From Acidicapsa ligni (lineage in GTDB: Bacteria > Acidobacteriota > Terriglobia > Terriglobales > Acidobacteriaceae), in assembly GCF_025685655.1 (NCBI RefSeq), contig NZ_JAGSYG010000007.1:186001-250000 (forward strand): DNA of 64,000 bases, written 5' to 3'. How positions within the stretch are numbered: position 1 is the stretch's first letter; the number at the start of each line of letters is the position of its first letter. The translations under genes were made by a program, and so were the position numbers. Below are positions 42,891 through 52,423 of this stretch, one piece after another. The notes below the pieces were generated by a model that saw only the letters and a list, made by a program, of their open reading frames with translations, was not told the origin of the DNA and made no database searches.

Positions 42891-45800
42891 CTATCGAACG
42901 CCACTCACCACGAAGCTGTAGTTTCCTGCAGGTAATACGTAGCCCGCCTTTGAATCTCGCGAAACAGCCTGCACCAGTTTGCTCGAAGCCAGCGCCTGTC
43001 CGTCCAACTTGTACTCGCCAGCCTCTGCATCACTCAACGGCAACCAACCCGAAGCATTCGCAGGAATCGTCAGTTGCCAATGCGCAGTCCCATCCTTCAC
43101 CGACCACGCAGAATGTATCTCACCGTACGGAGATGGATAGCTGAAATCGATGCTGCCCAGCTGCGCATCAAAAGCCGGATGCAGATACACAGTATGAAAT
43201 CCAGCATCCATCGGCGTAGCATCCACACCCGCGGCGTAACGATAGATCCAATCCGCAACCGCGCCATACGCATAGTGGTTGTACGAATTCATGCTTGGAT
43301 CATCCTTCATCTTGTCGCCATTCCAACGCTCCCACATCGTCGTCGCGCCATGATCTACAAGATATCCCCACGAAGGATAAGTCGTATTCAATAACAAGTG
43401 ATATGCCAGATCGCGATGTCCAGTCTCAGTTAGAACAGCCAATAGATACGGCGTTCCCAGGAATCCCGTTCCCAGCAATCCATGATTGGCCTCAATCTTA
43501 TCGACAAGCTTTTGTGCAACGGCACCGCGCAGATTCTCAGGAACAAGATTCACCTGCAACGCAAGCACATAGCCCGTTTGTGTATCGCCGGTTTTAGCCT
43601 TCGCATCTGGATTGTTCTCCGCATGAGACGGCTCTTGATGGTCCGCACCTTCAACGAACCCGTCCGCGTGTACAAACTCCTTCTCGAAAGAAGCCTTGAT
43701 CTCCTCAAACAGCGCCGCATACTTGGCTTCGTCCTGTGTCTTCCCCAGCGCATGAGCCATCTGCTTCATGAGCGTAATGTCATAGGCCCAGGAAGCCGTC
43801 GCCACCAACGGATAATACGTCGGTCCCTCAGGCGAAAGCCAGTCACCAAATCCGATGCCCGCATTCTTCTTCCATAGGTGATCGGGATTGGAAACCTCAA
43901 TAGCAGCGAGGTATTTCGTCATCGCGTTCCAGTTCTGCTGCACCACCGTCGTATCACCGTTCTGCATCCACGAAGTCCACGGAATGATCACGCCTGCATC
44001 ACTCCAGCCCGCACCAGAATCAGACGAAGTTGTGCTGATACCCGGTGCGTAAATTCCAAACATCGCACCCTCCGCCTGCGTTCCGGAGGCGCTTCCCACC
44101 TGCGTCCCACGCATATCGGCAGAATACTTCCTTGAGAACGCCGCCAGGTCCATGTTGTAAGTCGCCGTACGCCAAAAGACCTGGGCATCCGCCATCCAAC
44201 CCAACCGCTCATCGCGTTGCGGACAATCCGTCGGCACACCGACAAAGTTCGATCGTTGTCCCCAGAGAATATTGCTCCACAAGCTATTGATCATCCCGCT
44301 GCCCGTCTTCAATTGAGCAGTGAATGCAGCATCCGTATGAAAGACAACACCCGTCACAGTACTTAGACTTGGCTTCCTCACCACGCCCGTCAACTCCAGA
44401 TAACGGAAGCCATGAAAAGTAAACTGAGGTTGAAACTCTTCCTCGCCTTTGCCCGCAAGAATGAAGTGATCTGTAGAAAGCGCCGTCCTTAAATTATCCG
44501 TATACAGCGTTCCATCCGCATTCAAAATTTCACCGGTGCGCACTTGAACATCCGTGCCTGCTGGTCCCTTCAAATGCAACTTCTCCACACCGGAAAAATT
44601 CTGTCCCATGTCGTAAATAAACACGCCAGGTCTCGGCTCTGTCAGAGCTTTTGGCGTCAGCGTACGCTCCACGCGAATCGGCTGAAAGTCCTGTCCATCA
44701 ATCGCAATCCGTGGTCCTGCATGCACCTCTACCGGCTTCCACTTCGACGCATCAAAATGCGCAGCATTCCATCCCGTCTGAATCAGCCGCGCATCCTGCG
44801 TCTCGCCGTCATAAATCTCCGCCTTCAAAATTGACGAAGCATCGGCCTTCCAATTCGCATCGCTCACAATCCAATCCACACTTCCGTCTGCGTATTGAAT
44901 GCGCAACTGCACCATCAGCGAAGGCGGATCCACCCCATAAACATTCGGCTGTTGAAACCACTCCAATGGCGTCGAATACCACCCCGGAGCCACAAGCGCC
45001 GCAAGCGCATTCCGGCCCTGCGCCACCTCTTTCGTCACATCATAAGTCTGATACTTCAACCGCAATCTGTAATCAGTCCATCCCGGCGCAAGCACATCAT
45101 CCGCAGTCCGCTTGCCATTCAAAAAAACCTCATACGCTCCCAATGCAGTCGCATACAACCGCGCCGAAGCGATCTGCTTACGCACAACAAACTCATGCCG
45201 CAAACTCTTCACTGTCTGCGCAGGCCACGGATTTCCAGGAGATCCTGAATCAACACCGTTCGCTGTATATCGAATCACCAGCGGCTTCCACGATGCATCT
45301 TCATCGCCACCGCGAGTCCATCCCTCCGCCGGATGAACCGATGTCTTCCATGCCGAGTCCATTCCAGTCGCAAAGCTCGCCGTCGAACCATCTGTAAGCT
45401 CCGCCACCAGCGTAGCGTTCATCATCGGCGTATCGCGACCCGCAAATCCATTCGAATTCTCACCATAATGCGTAGTCTCGATCGCGAGAAGATTCGCACC
45501 GCTCTTCACCTGCGATGTCACCTCAATCTGCACATACTTCTTCCACGGAAACTGCTTATACGGCGGCAACGAAGCACCCTTTGCCACCTGCGCTCCATTC
45601 ACCCACGCGGATGCCACATCCTGCCCCGTCACGAACAACACCGCGCGGCGCACAGACGCATTCAGCGTAAACGGCAATCGGTATCCAATCTTCTGTTCAG
45701 GCGCCTTGCCATCCAGCGCAGCTCCATCCGGACTCGTCACCCACGCAGCCTTCGCTTCGCGTACCGCAGCCTCTTCCCATGTTTCGTAACCGATCCATTG

Positions 45801-46262
45801 CGCATGCCAATTCTGCTGATCGAGCAACCCCGTTTCCCACCAGCTCGTCTCGCTCACCGGATACGCATCGCCATCCTTATCCCATGCCATCACCCGCCAG
45901 AAGTACCGCGTACTCGGCATCAAAGCAGGGCCCGCAAACGTCACGTTCACAGACTGTCCTGAATGAATTCTTCCACTATCCCAAACATCGGCCTTGTTCG
46001 AAACGAGCAACTCTCCACGCGTCGCCACTTGAATCGAATACGAGGTCTGCATTGCTCCACGCGTGACATCTCGCAACACCCACGAAAAATGCGGCGCGTG
46101 ATCGTCCAGTCCCAATGGCGTGACCAGATCATCCACGCGCAGTTTCGTTGGAGATTCTTTCTCATTTGAAGCAGCCGAAGCAGTCGACGAAACACCCAAT
46201 AAAACGGCACTCAACGCAACAGCGGTCACAACAGAATCAATCCAACGGGATGACGACGACAT
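42891..46262 (-). CDS. Alpha-L-rhamnosidase, glycoside hydrolase family 78
   Basis: This 1123-residue exported enzyme has a signal peptide (VVTAVALSAVLLGVSSTASA). The N-terminal domain has LRVDDLVTPLGLDDHAPHFSW, followed by DxR-type beta domains. The catalytic (alpha/alpha)6 barrel carries GVPTDCPQRDERLGWMADAQVFWRTA, where the Glu of RDERLGW is the expected general acid. C-terminal MWERWNGD and FNSYNHYAYGAVADW-like motifs complete the family pattern. It releases L-rhamnose from glycosides or pectin side chains. ATG 46262 has GAGG eight bases upstream; the frame extends to a TTG at 46286. It lies downstream of RhaI in the same direction, so extracellular release and intracellular use of rhamnose are linked. 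Confidence 0.95.
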   Translation of the reverse strand: MSSSSRWIDSVVTAVALSAVLLGVSSTASAASNEKESPTKLRVDDLVTPLGLDDHAPHFSWVLRDVTRGAMQTSYSIQVATRGELLVSNKADVWDSGRIHSGQSVNVTFAGPALMPSTRYFWRVMAWDKDGDAYPVSETSWWETGLLDQQNWHAQWIGYETWEEAAVREAKAAWVTSPDGAALDGKAPEQKIGYRLPFTLNASVRRAVLFVTGQDVASAWVNGAQVAKGASLPPYKQFPWKKYVQIEVTSQVKSGANLLAIETTHYGENSNGFAGRDTPMMNATLVAELTDGSTASFATGMDSAWKTSVHPAEGWTRGGDEDASWKPLVIRYTANGVDSGSPGNPWPAQTVKSLRHEFVVRKQIASARLYATALGAYEVFLNGKRTADDVLAPGWTDYRLRLKYQTYDVTKEVAQGRNALAALVAPGWYSTPLEWFQQPNVYGVDPPSLMVQLRIQYADGSVDWIVSDANWKADASSILKAEIYDGETQDARLIQTGWNAAHFDASKWKPVEVHAGPRIAIDGQDFQPIRVERTLTPKALTEPRPGVFIYDMGQNFSGVEKLHLKGPAGTDVQVRTGEILNADGTLYTDNLRTALSTDHFILAGKGEEEFQPQFTFHGFRYLELTGVVRKPSLSTVTGVVFHTDAAFTAQLKTGSGMINSLWSNILWGQRSNFVGVPTDCPQRDERLGWMADAQVFWRTATYNMDLAAFSRKYSADMRGTQVGSASGTQAEGAMFGIYAPGISTTSSDSGAGWSDAGVIIPWTSWMQNGDTTVVQQNWNAMTKYLAAIEVSNPDHLWKKNAGIGFGDWLSPEGPTYYPLVATASWAYDITLMKQMAHALGKTQDEAKYAALFEEIKASFEKEFVHADGFVEGADHQEPSHAENNPDAKAKTGDTQTGYVLALQVNLVPENLRGAVAQKLVDKIEANHGLLGTGFLGTPYLLAVLTETGHRDLAYHLLLNTTYPSWGYLVDHGATTMWERWNGDKMKDDPSMNSYNHYAYGAVADWIYRYAAGVDATPMDAGFHTVYLHPAFDAQLGSIDFSYPSPYGEIHSAWSVKDGTAHWQLTIPANASGWLPLSDAEAGEYKLDGQALASSKLVQAVSRDSKAGYVLPAGNYSFVVSGVR

Positions 46263-46353
46263 TCCACTTACCTCAATTCCAAACAATCAACGTGTACAGC
46301 GGATAGTATGTAACCCTATTTCCAATATCAACCGAAGCGCACCTTCAGAGGAG

Positions 46354-47559
46354 TTATGCGTAGCTCCCGCCGACAGACTGCTTGCCTCCACGCTCCTTCG
46401 TGATCCGCTCAACGTAGCCGCATTCGCGCAATGCAGCCAGAGGATCGATAGGCAACTCCCGCGCCGCACGCCACTCCGCCACCAGCGGCCGCACGTCCGT
46501 CCAGAACGCTCCACGAAACAACTCCTCCGCCTCAACAAGTCTGCATTCATCCTGCAAGTTGGACAGATGCTCGCGATCCACCAACGCAGCCTTCAGCCAC
46601 AACTCCTGAGCGGCAACAACGGTCTGCACCATAGCTTCCATCTTGTCCTTCAGGTTATGACTCTGATCGATCATGAAGGCTACATCCAACTCCATGCCAT
46701 CGCCCTTCGCAGCACGTACTTCATGCAAATGTATTTCATGAAAGATGCGAAATACCTGGTAAGGATCAATCGATCCAAGCGTCAGATCGTCATCCGCATA
46801 TCGCCGGTCATTAAAGTGAAACCCACCTAGCATCCCCGTATGCAACAGCCACGCCACAATCTGCTCGATGTTCTGTCCTGCATAGTGATGCCCAAGATCC
46901 ACCAGCACCTTCGCCTGCGGCCCGGCAGCCTTTGCCAGATGCAACGCCATGCCCCAGTCCGCAATATCCGTGTGATAAAAGGCTGGCTCAAATGGCTTGT
47001 ACTCCACCAGCAACCGCTGTCCCGGCTGCATCGCCGCGTGAGCTTTTTGGAGCGCCTCTTCCAGCCACACAATCCGCTTCCGAATACTTTGCGTACCCGG
47101 ATAGTTCGACCCATCAGCAACCCACATCGAGATATCGCGTGAGCCCAGTTCCACACCTATCTGAATCGACGTCAGCACATGCTCAACGGCCTCGTCACGA
47201 ATAACCGCCGAAGGATTGCACAGCGAGCCAAACTTGTACTGCTGACTTTGAAATAGATTGGGATTGATCGATCCAGCCCGAATCCCGAACTGCCTCTCAA
47301 GCGCTCTAACCCTATCGACATCTGCCACACCGTTCGGAAAATCCCACAACACATGCAGAGCCATCGTCGGCGTAGCGCCCGTCAAATGATTCACCTCAGC
47401 CGCATCGCTGAACTTCTCTTCGATCGTCGTCGCAGCCGCGGCCTGTACATACTTTCCAAAGCGCGTTCCCGTATTCGCAAATCCCCACGACGGTATCTCC
47501 ACTGCAAACGCGTCCAGTGCTTGAACTGCCCTCTCTGAGACCTTCGAACTAAAGCCCAT
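46354..47559 (-). CDS. rhaI: L-rhamnose isomerase (RhaI-type TIM-barrel sugar isomerase)
   Basis: This 401-residue protein resembles the L-rhamnose isomerases of the Pseudomonas/Bacillus type rather than E. coli RhaA. Metal-site candidates are Glu in LLVEYKPFEPAFY, Asp and His in VLVDLGHHYAGQN, and GFHFNDRRYADDDLTLGSIDPYQ. It converts L-rhamnose to L-rhamnulose in the cytoplasm. ATG 47559 is chosen because GGGGAAGAG lies just upstream; the open frame reaches 47607. It is transcribed divergently from the RhaD-SDR and RhaB genes, and the GH78 gene follows downstream. Confidence 0.92.
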   Translation of the reverse strand: MGFSSKVSERAVQALDAFAVEIPSWGFANTGTRFGKYVQAAAATTIEEKFSDAAEVNHLTGATPTMALHVLWDFPNGVADVDRVRALERQFGIRAGSINPNLFQSQQYKFGSLCNPSAVIRDEAVEHVLTSIQIGVELGSRDISMWVADGSNYPGTQSIRKRIVWLEEALQKAHAAMQPGQRLLVEYKPFEPAFYHTDIADWGMALHLAKAAGPQAKVLVDLGHHYAGQNIEQIVAWLLHTGMLGGFHFNDRRYADDDLTLGSIDPYQVFRIFHEIHLHEVRAAKGDGMELDVAFMIDQSHNLKDKMEAMVQTVVAAQELWLKAALVDREHLSNLQDECRLVEAEELFRGAFWTDVRPLVAEWRAARELPIDPLAALRECGYVERITKERGGKQSVGGSYA

Positions 47560-47828
47560 ACTCTTCCCCTGTCGATCGTTAATTATGTTCAAGAGCCAAC
47601 CAAACACGAACGTCTCAAAGATTCTGTAAAGATATAGATTATCTATTGCATCGCGTCAACCAGAGTTTCGGCTGCTGCCTTAATTTGAATTAATTTGTAA
47701 CAGCCTTTGAAACGCTTTAGTTTTACATACGAAACACTTCCCCTATTGTTTTACGCATGCTATCGTTGTAGGGTTTGAAATTTCCAGCCCTAAAAGTTCG
47801 TGAATCAAAACGATTGAGGATCAAAACG
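47560..47828. promoter_or_regulatory. Divergent regulatory region of the rhamnose locus
   Basis: This 269-base region separates rhaI and rhaD and must hold both promoters. It is AT-rich in the middle. A perfect 6-bp dyad ATAGAT-T-ATCTAT (47634-47646) and a LacI-like half-symmetric sequence TTTGAAACGCTTTAG (47706-47720) stand out as possible regulator sites. No regulator gene for this locus is visible in the window. Confidence 0.45.
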
Positions 47829-50060
47829 ATGCAGTCCCCTATTCCCTCCGCACCGCCACTCAAATACCTCAAAGATTTATGGGATGAACAGCTCGCCAGC
47901 ACTTTAGATGAGCCGGAGCTGCTCCGCTATCGCTCCAACCTCCTTGGCTCCGATCTGCGCATTACCAACTTCGGCGGAGGCAACACCAGCTCCAAAATCA
48001 TCGAAACCGATCCCCTCACCGGCGAGCCCTCCACCATACTCTGGGTCAAAGGCAGCGGCGGCGACCTCGGCAGCATCAAGCGCTCCGGCTTCGCCACTTT
48101 GTATCTGGATAAAGTCCTGTCCCTTGAAAAGAGTTATCGCGGAGTAACTCACGAAGACGCCATCGTCAGCATGTATCCAATGGCTGCCTTCCGCGCCAAT
48201 CCTGTCGCGGCATCCATCGACACACCACTCCACGGCTTCCTGCCCTTTCCGCACGTGGATCATCTCCATCCCGACTGGGGCATCGCCCTCGCCGCCGCCG
48301 CCAACGGCCACACCAAAATGGCTGAATTCAACGCCGAGTTCAACCACAAGCTCGTCTGGCTTCCCTGGCAACGTCCCGGCTTCGAACTAGCCATGATGCT
48401 CAAGCGTGCAGTTGCGGATAACCCCGGCTGCGATGGCATCGTCCTCGGCGGCCACGGCCTCTTCACCTGGGGCAACACCCAGCGCGAATCCTACCGAAAC
48501 ACCATCACCATCATCGATCAATTAGGCCAGTTCCTCAGCCGTCATGGCGAAAAGCTTGGCTCCAATCTCTTCGGCGGACAAATCCAACCCGTTCGCGAAG
48601 ATCGCAAAGCCATCGCCACCGCCCTCCTGCCTTTCCTTCGCGGCCGTCTCGGCGCAAATCGCCGCTCCATCGCCACCTTTTCCGATGACGAAGATGTTCT
48701 CGGATTCGTCAACTCCGCCGACGCCCAGCGCCTCGCATTCCTCGGCACCAGTTGCCCCGACCACTTCGTTCGCACCAAAATTCGGCCAATGTTCGTTCCC
48801 TGGTCCGAAACTGGAACCATCGCCGAACTCAAATCTCAAGTCGAAGCCTCACTTAAAACCTATCGCGCAGATTACGCCAGCTACTACCATGCCCACGCCC
48901 TGCCCGACAGCCCCGCCCTGCGCGATGCCAGTCCCACCGTCGTCCTCATCCCCGGCGTAGGCATGTTCAGCTTCGGCAAAAACAAGACGGAATCCCGCAT
49001 CACCGGCGAGTTCTACACCAACGCCATCCACGTCATGGAAGGTGCCAGCGCCCTCGGCCACGGCCTGCCTGCGATCAACTCCGGCGACTTTGTCCCGCAA
49101 TCAGGGGTCGCAGCAGCAGCAGCCGAATTTTCCGTCTGCACAAACTATGTAGCCCTGCCACCCTCCGAAGCCTTCCGCATCGAGTACTGGGCGCTCGAAG
49201 AAGCAAAAATCCGACGCCAGCCGCCAGAAAAAGAACTTAGCCGCAAGATCGTCCTTGTCCTCGGCGGAGGCAGCGGCATTGGCCGCGAAGTAGCCCGTCT
49301 TGCCTCCGAGCGCGGCGCTCACGTTATCGTCGCCGATCGCGACACAGCAGGAGCCGAGCGCGTTACAGGCGAACTGAAACAATTCGCTCCTGCCGAATTC
49401 AGCGCCTGGACCTCAGTCGACATTCGCAATCGCGAAACCATCCAATCCGCACTCAAAGTCGCCACCGACACCTTCGGTGGAGTCGACATCCTCATCAACA
49501 CCGCCGCGCTCTTCCCCTCATCGCCCGACGGCACTGTTTCCGACGCCATGTGGGCCACCACGCTCGACATCAACGTCACCGCCAACTATCTGCTTGCCGA
49601 TGAAGCCGCAAAGCTCTTCAGGGAACAAGACCTCGACGTCTCCATCATCCTCACCAGTTCGGCCAACGCCGTAGTTCCCAAACGCGGCAGCGAAGTTTAC
49701 GACATCAGCAAAGCTGCCCTAAGCCATCTCGTCCGCGAACTCGCCGTCGGCCTCGCACCCAAAGTTCGCGTGAACGGAATCAGCCCCGCAACCGTCGTCA
49801 AAGGCTCAACAATGTTTCCCCGCGACCGCGTCCGCGCCTCACTTACGAAGTACAACATAGCCTTTGAAGACTCCCTTTCCGACGAAGAACTCCGCACCCT
49901 CCTCGCCAATTTCTACGCCCGACGCACCTTGACCCATACCCCCATCGACCCCATCGACTGCGCCGAAGCCATCCTCTTCCTCGCCGGAGATCGCAGCCGT
50001 TGTACCTCCGGCCATCTCATCCCCGTCGACGGTGGACTACCCGAGGCATTCCTGAGGTGA
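47829..50060 (+). CDS. rhaD: Bifunctional L-rhamnulose-1-phosphate aldolase / L-lactaldehyde dehydrogenase (SDR)
   Basis: This 743-residue protein is a fusion. Residues about 1-400 form a class II aldolase (LRITNFGGGNTSSKI, DPLTGEPSTILWVKGSGGDLG, HTPL-like IDTPLHGFLPFPHVDHLHPD with zinc-binding His residues). Residues about 465-740 form a short-chain dehydrogenase (LVLGGGSGIGREVARLA, catalytic Tyr-x3-Lys in YDISKAALSHL). The aldolase splits rhamnulose-1-phosphate into dihydroxyacetone phosphate and L-lactaldehyde; the SDR half is thought to oxidise lactaldehyde to lactate. ATG 47829 has TGAGGA eight bases upstream. Its stop overlaps the GTG start of RhaB, giving translational coupling. Confidence 0.94.
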   Translation: MQSPIPSAPPLKYLKDLWDEQLASTLDEPELLRYRSNLLGSDLRITNFGGGNTSSKIIETDPLTGEPSTILWVKGSGGDLGSIKRSGFATLYLDKVLSLEKSYRGVTHEDAIVSMYPMAAFRANPVAASIDTPLHGFLPFPHVDHLHPDWGIALAAAANGHTKMAEFNAEFNHKLVWLPWQRPGFELAMMLKRAVADNPGCDGIVLGGHGLFTWGNTQRESYRNTITIIDQLGQFLSRHGEKLGSNLFGGQIQPVREDRKAIATALLPFLRGRLGANRRSIATFSDDEDVLGFVNSADAQRLAFLGTSCPDHFVRTKIRPMFVPWSETGTIAELKSQVEASLKTYRADYASYYHAHALPDSPALRDASPTVVLIPGVGMFSFGKNKTESRITGEFYTNAIHVMEGASALGHGLPAINSGDFVPQSGVAAAAAEFSVCTNYVALPPSEAFRIEYWALEEAKIRRQPPEKELSRKIVLVLGGGSGIGREVARLASERGAHVIVADRDTAGAERVTGELKQFAPAEFSAWTSVDIRNRETIQSALKVATDTFGGVDILINTAALFPSSPDGTVSDAMWATTLDINVTANYLLADEAAKLFREQDLDVSIILTSSANAVVPKRGSEVYDISKAALSHLVRELAVGLAPKVRVNGISPATVVKGSTMFPRDRVRASLTKYNIAFEDSLSDEELRTLLANFYARRTLTHTPIDPIDCAEAILFLAGDRSRCTSGHLIPVDGGLPEAFLR

Positions 50061-51586
50061 GCGGTACGTCTCACCCTCAGGATCGTCCCGCGCCCGACCC
50101 GCGAGCCCCAGTCGCACGAGCCTTGGTTGCCATAGACTTAGGCGCCGAGAGCTGCCGCATCTCCCTGCTCCGCTGGCACGAAGATCGGCCAGAAATCCAG
50201 CTCCTCCACCGCATCGCCAACGGTCCAGTGCAGGCCGGTCCATCCCTGCACTGGCCGCTCGATCGCATCCTCATCGGAGTCGAAGAAGGCCTGCGCAAAG
50301 CCGCCGCATCCGCACCCGAAGGCATCCGCTCCATAGCCGTCGACGGCTGGGCCGTAGATTACGTCCGCCTCAGCCCCGATGGAAACCCGCTCCACACCCC
50401 CTATTGCTATCGCGACGAACGCACCAACGCTGCCAAGGCTGCCGCCGACACACGCATCTCCCCTGAAGAACTCTTCGCCCAGACCGGCGCGCAACCGCTA
50501 CGCATTAACACCGCCTACCAACTCTTCGCCGATAACCGGATTGGCAACCACGCCGGCATCGATGCCCAGACACCCTGGCTCCTGCTCCCCGAATACATCC
50601 TGCATTGGCTCGGGGGCCGCCGCATCGCCGAATACACCAACGCCACCCACACCGGTCTGGTCGATATTCAAACCAAAGACTGGTCCCGCCCAATCTTCGC
50701 GCGCCTTGGTCTATCCATCGAAGCGGCACCGCCCATCGTCTGCTCCGGCAGCTCCGTAGGCAAACTCACCGGCCCACTCGCCAAACTTCCCGCCTTCGCC
50801 GACACCGAACTCATCGCCCCAGCCTGCCACGACACAGCCTCAGCCATCGCAGCAATCAATTCCGGCTCTCACACCGGCATGGAACACACCGCCTACATCG
50901 TCTCCGGCACCTGGTCCCTCGTCGGCACCATCCTTGATTCCCCCATCACCAGCCCCGCAGCACGACACGCCGGATTCACCAATCAGGGCTCTGCAACCGG
51001 AGGCTATTGCTTCCACTCCAACGTCAACGGCATGTGGATACTGAAGCAATGCCTCGACCACTGGGCCCAGGAAGGCCGCATTCTCGATCTACCAACCCTC
51101 ATCGCCGAAGCCGCACAAATAAACTCAATCCCCGGCATTCTCAACGTAGACGCGCCTGAACTCCTGCTCGCAGGCGAAATGCCCGCCAGAATCAACCACG
51201 AACTCACTTCCAGCAGCCTCGCCGCCATCCCCGCTACCGTGCCCGATATCCCCGGCAACGAGCCCATCTTTGCCCGACTCATCTTCGCCAGCCTCGCCGC
51301 CCGCTACGCCGTTGTCCTCAACAATCTCCAGAACCTGACCGGTCGCACCTTCCACCAGATCACCATCCTCGGTGGAGGCAGCCGCAACGCCCTGCTCAGC
51401 CAACTCACATCTGTCAGCACCGGCTTGCCCGTCATCACCGGCGAAATCGAAGGCTCAACCATCGGCAACTTCGCCGTCCAGTTGGCAGCCAAGGATCCCA
51501 CCCATATTCCCGGCCAACCGCCCTCGCCACAACTCATCCACAAGTGGGCAAACCGCCTCGCCCAAAAATCCAACCCCACAACTTAA
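50057..51586 (+). CDS. rhaB: L-rhamnulokinase (FGGY family)
   Basis: This 509-residue kinase has the ATP-binding start VAIDLGAESCRISL (Asp27), SIAVDGWAVDYVRL, the substrate region YCYRDERT and ELFAQTGAQPLRINTAYQLFA, and late motifs YIVSGTWSLVGT and ITILGGGSRNALLSQLTS. These match RhaB. It phosphorylates L-rhamnulose with ATP. The GTG at 50057 overlaps the rhaD stop codon, with GAGG ten bases upstream; the longer frame from 50000 lies inside rhaD and is unlikely. Together with rhaI and rhaD it completes the rhamnose pathway. A rhamnose transporter is not seen in the window. Confidence 0.94.
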   Translation: MSGTSHPQDRPAPDPRAPVARALVAIDLGAESCRISLLRWHEDRPEIQLLHRIANGPVQAGPSLHWPLDRILIGVEEGLRKAAASAPEGIRSIAVDGWAVDYVRLSPDGNPLHTPYCYRDERTNAAKAAADTRISPEELFAQTGAQPLRINTAYQLFADNRIGNHAGIDAQTPWLLLPEYILHWLGGRRIAEYTNATHTGLVDIQTKDWSRPIFARLGLSIEAAPPIVCSGSSVGKLTGPLAKLPAFADTELIAPACHDTASAIAAINSGSHTGMEHTAYIVSGTWSLVGTILDSPITSPAARHAGFTNQGSATGGYCFHSNVNGMWILKQCLDHWAQEGRILDLPTLIAEAAQINSIPGILNVDAPELLLAGEMPARINHELTSSSLAAIPATVPDIPGNEPIFARLIFASLAARYAVVLNNLQNLTGRTFHQITILGGGSRNALLSQLTSVSTGLPVITGEIEGSTIGNFAVQLAAKDPTHIPGQPPSPQLIHKWANRLAQKSNPTT

Positions 51587-51635
51587 CTGCTGCCTGAATT
51601 AGCCGCTGCCTGAATCCGTTATTTATCATTCCAGC

Positions 51636-52337
51636 ATGCCCATTCTTGAAGGCCAGACTCTCTTAATCGACGCCGACGACACCCTCTGGGAAAACAACAT
51701 CTACTTCGAACGCGCCATTGCCGCCTTCATCACCTATCTCGATCACCAGAGCCACACCCCCGCCGAAGTTCGCCACGCCCTGAACCAGGCCGAGCGCGAA
51801 ACCATCCTGTCGCACGGTTACGGCCTCACCAGCTTCACTCAATCCCTCATCACCTGCTTCGATCGCCTCACCGAAACACCCATCACCGACCATCAGCACG
51901 TCCAAATCCGCAGCTTCGCTCAAAGCATCGCTGACCAGGAAATCGAACTCTTACCCGGCGTCGCGGAACTGCTCCCCAACCTCGCCGAGCGCCATCGCCT
52001 CATCCTCATGACCAAAGGCAGTCAGGCCGAACAAGCCGACAAACTCAGCCGCTCCGGCCTCGCTCCATATTTCTCCGCTGTAGAGATAGTCGCCGAAAAG
52101 AACCCTGTAACGTACAGAGAAGTAACTCGTCGCAATCAGTGCATTCCCAATACGACGTGGATGATCGGCAACAGTCCCAAATCGGATATCAATCCCGCGC
52201 TCGCCGCAGGCCTCCACACCGTCTTCATCTTTCACAAAGACACATGGATCCTCGAACACGCCGAGATCGCCGCCGCTCCCCAAGGTCAGCAACTCATCGA
52301 AGTAGACTCATTCATTCGATTAGCAGAGATTTTCTAA
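51636..52337 (+). CDS. HAD-superfamily hydrolase
   Basis: This 233-residue protein has the nucleophile motif D12-AD-DT (LLIDADDTLWENN), motif II Thr in LILMTKGSQAEQ, the motif-III Lys in VAEKNPVTY and the acidic WMIGNSPKSDINPA. A helical cap (residues about 20-95) is inserted after motif I. It is a cytoplasmic phosphatase of the YjjG/haloacid type. It follows rhaB by 49 bases on the same strand. A role in clearing sugar phosphates of the rhamnose pathway is possible but only suggested by position. Confidence 0.88.
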   Translation: MPILEGQTLLIDADDTLWENNIYFERAIAAFITYLDHQSHTPAEVRHALNQAERETILSHGYGLTSFTQSLITCFDRLTETPITDHQHVQIRSFAQSIADQEIELLPGVAELLPNLAERHRLILMTKGSQAEQADKLSRSGLAPYFSAVEIVAEKNPVTYREVTRRNQCIPNTTWMIGNSPKSDINPALAAGLHTVFIFHKDTWILEHAEIAAAPQGQQLIEVDSFIRLAEIF

Positions 52338-52360
52338 TTCGGCTGGCAACCAATAAATCC

Positions 52361-52402
52361 AAAAAGAAAAGCCAGCGCACTCCTCCACAGGAATACGCTG
52401 GC
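52361..52402 (-). terminator. Intrinsic terminator for the leftward exported-protein genes
   Basis: Read on the minus strand, GCCAGCG (complement of 52396-52402) pairs with CGCTGGC (complement of 52371-52377) across 18 bases and is followed by TTTTCTTTTT. It lies 22 bases past the stop codon of the gene at 52424. The rightward HAD gene ends just before it. Confidence 0.75.
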
Positions 52403-52423
52403 CCGTCATCCGATTGACTCTAC

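Noticed and set aside
44651-45397. Rightward 248-codon frame inside the rhamnosidase gene
   Set aside because: Its composition (Ser/Pro/His/Gln) is that of a shadow frame, and the opposite strand encodes conserved GH78 sequence.
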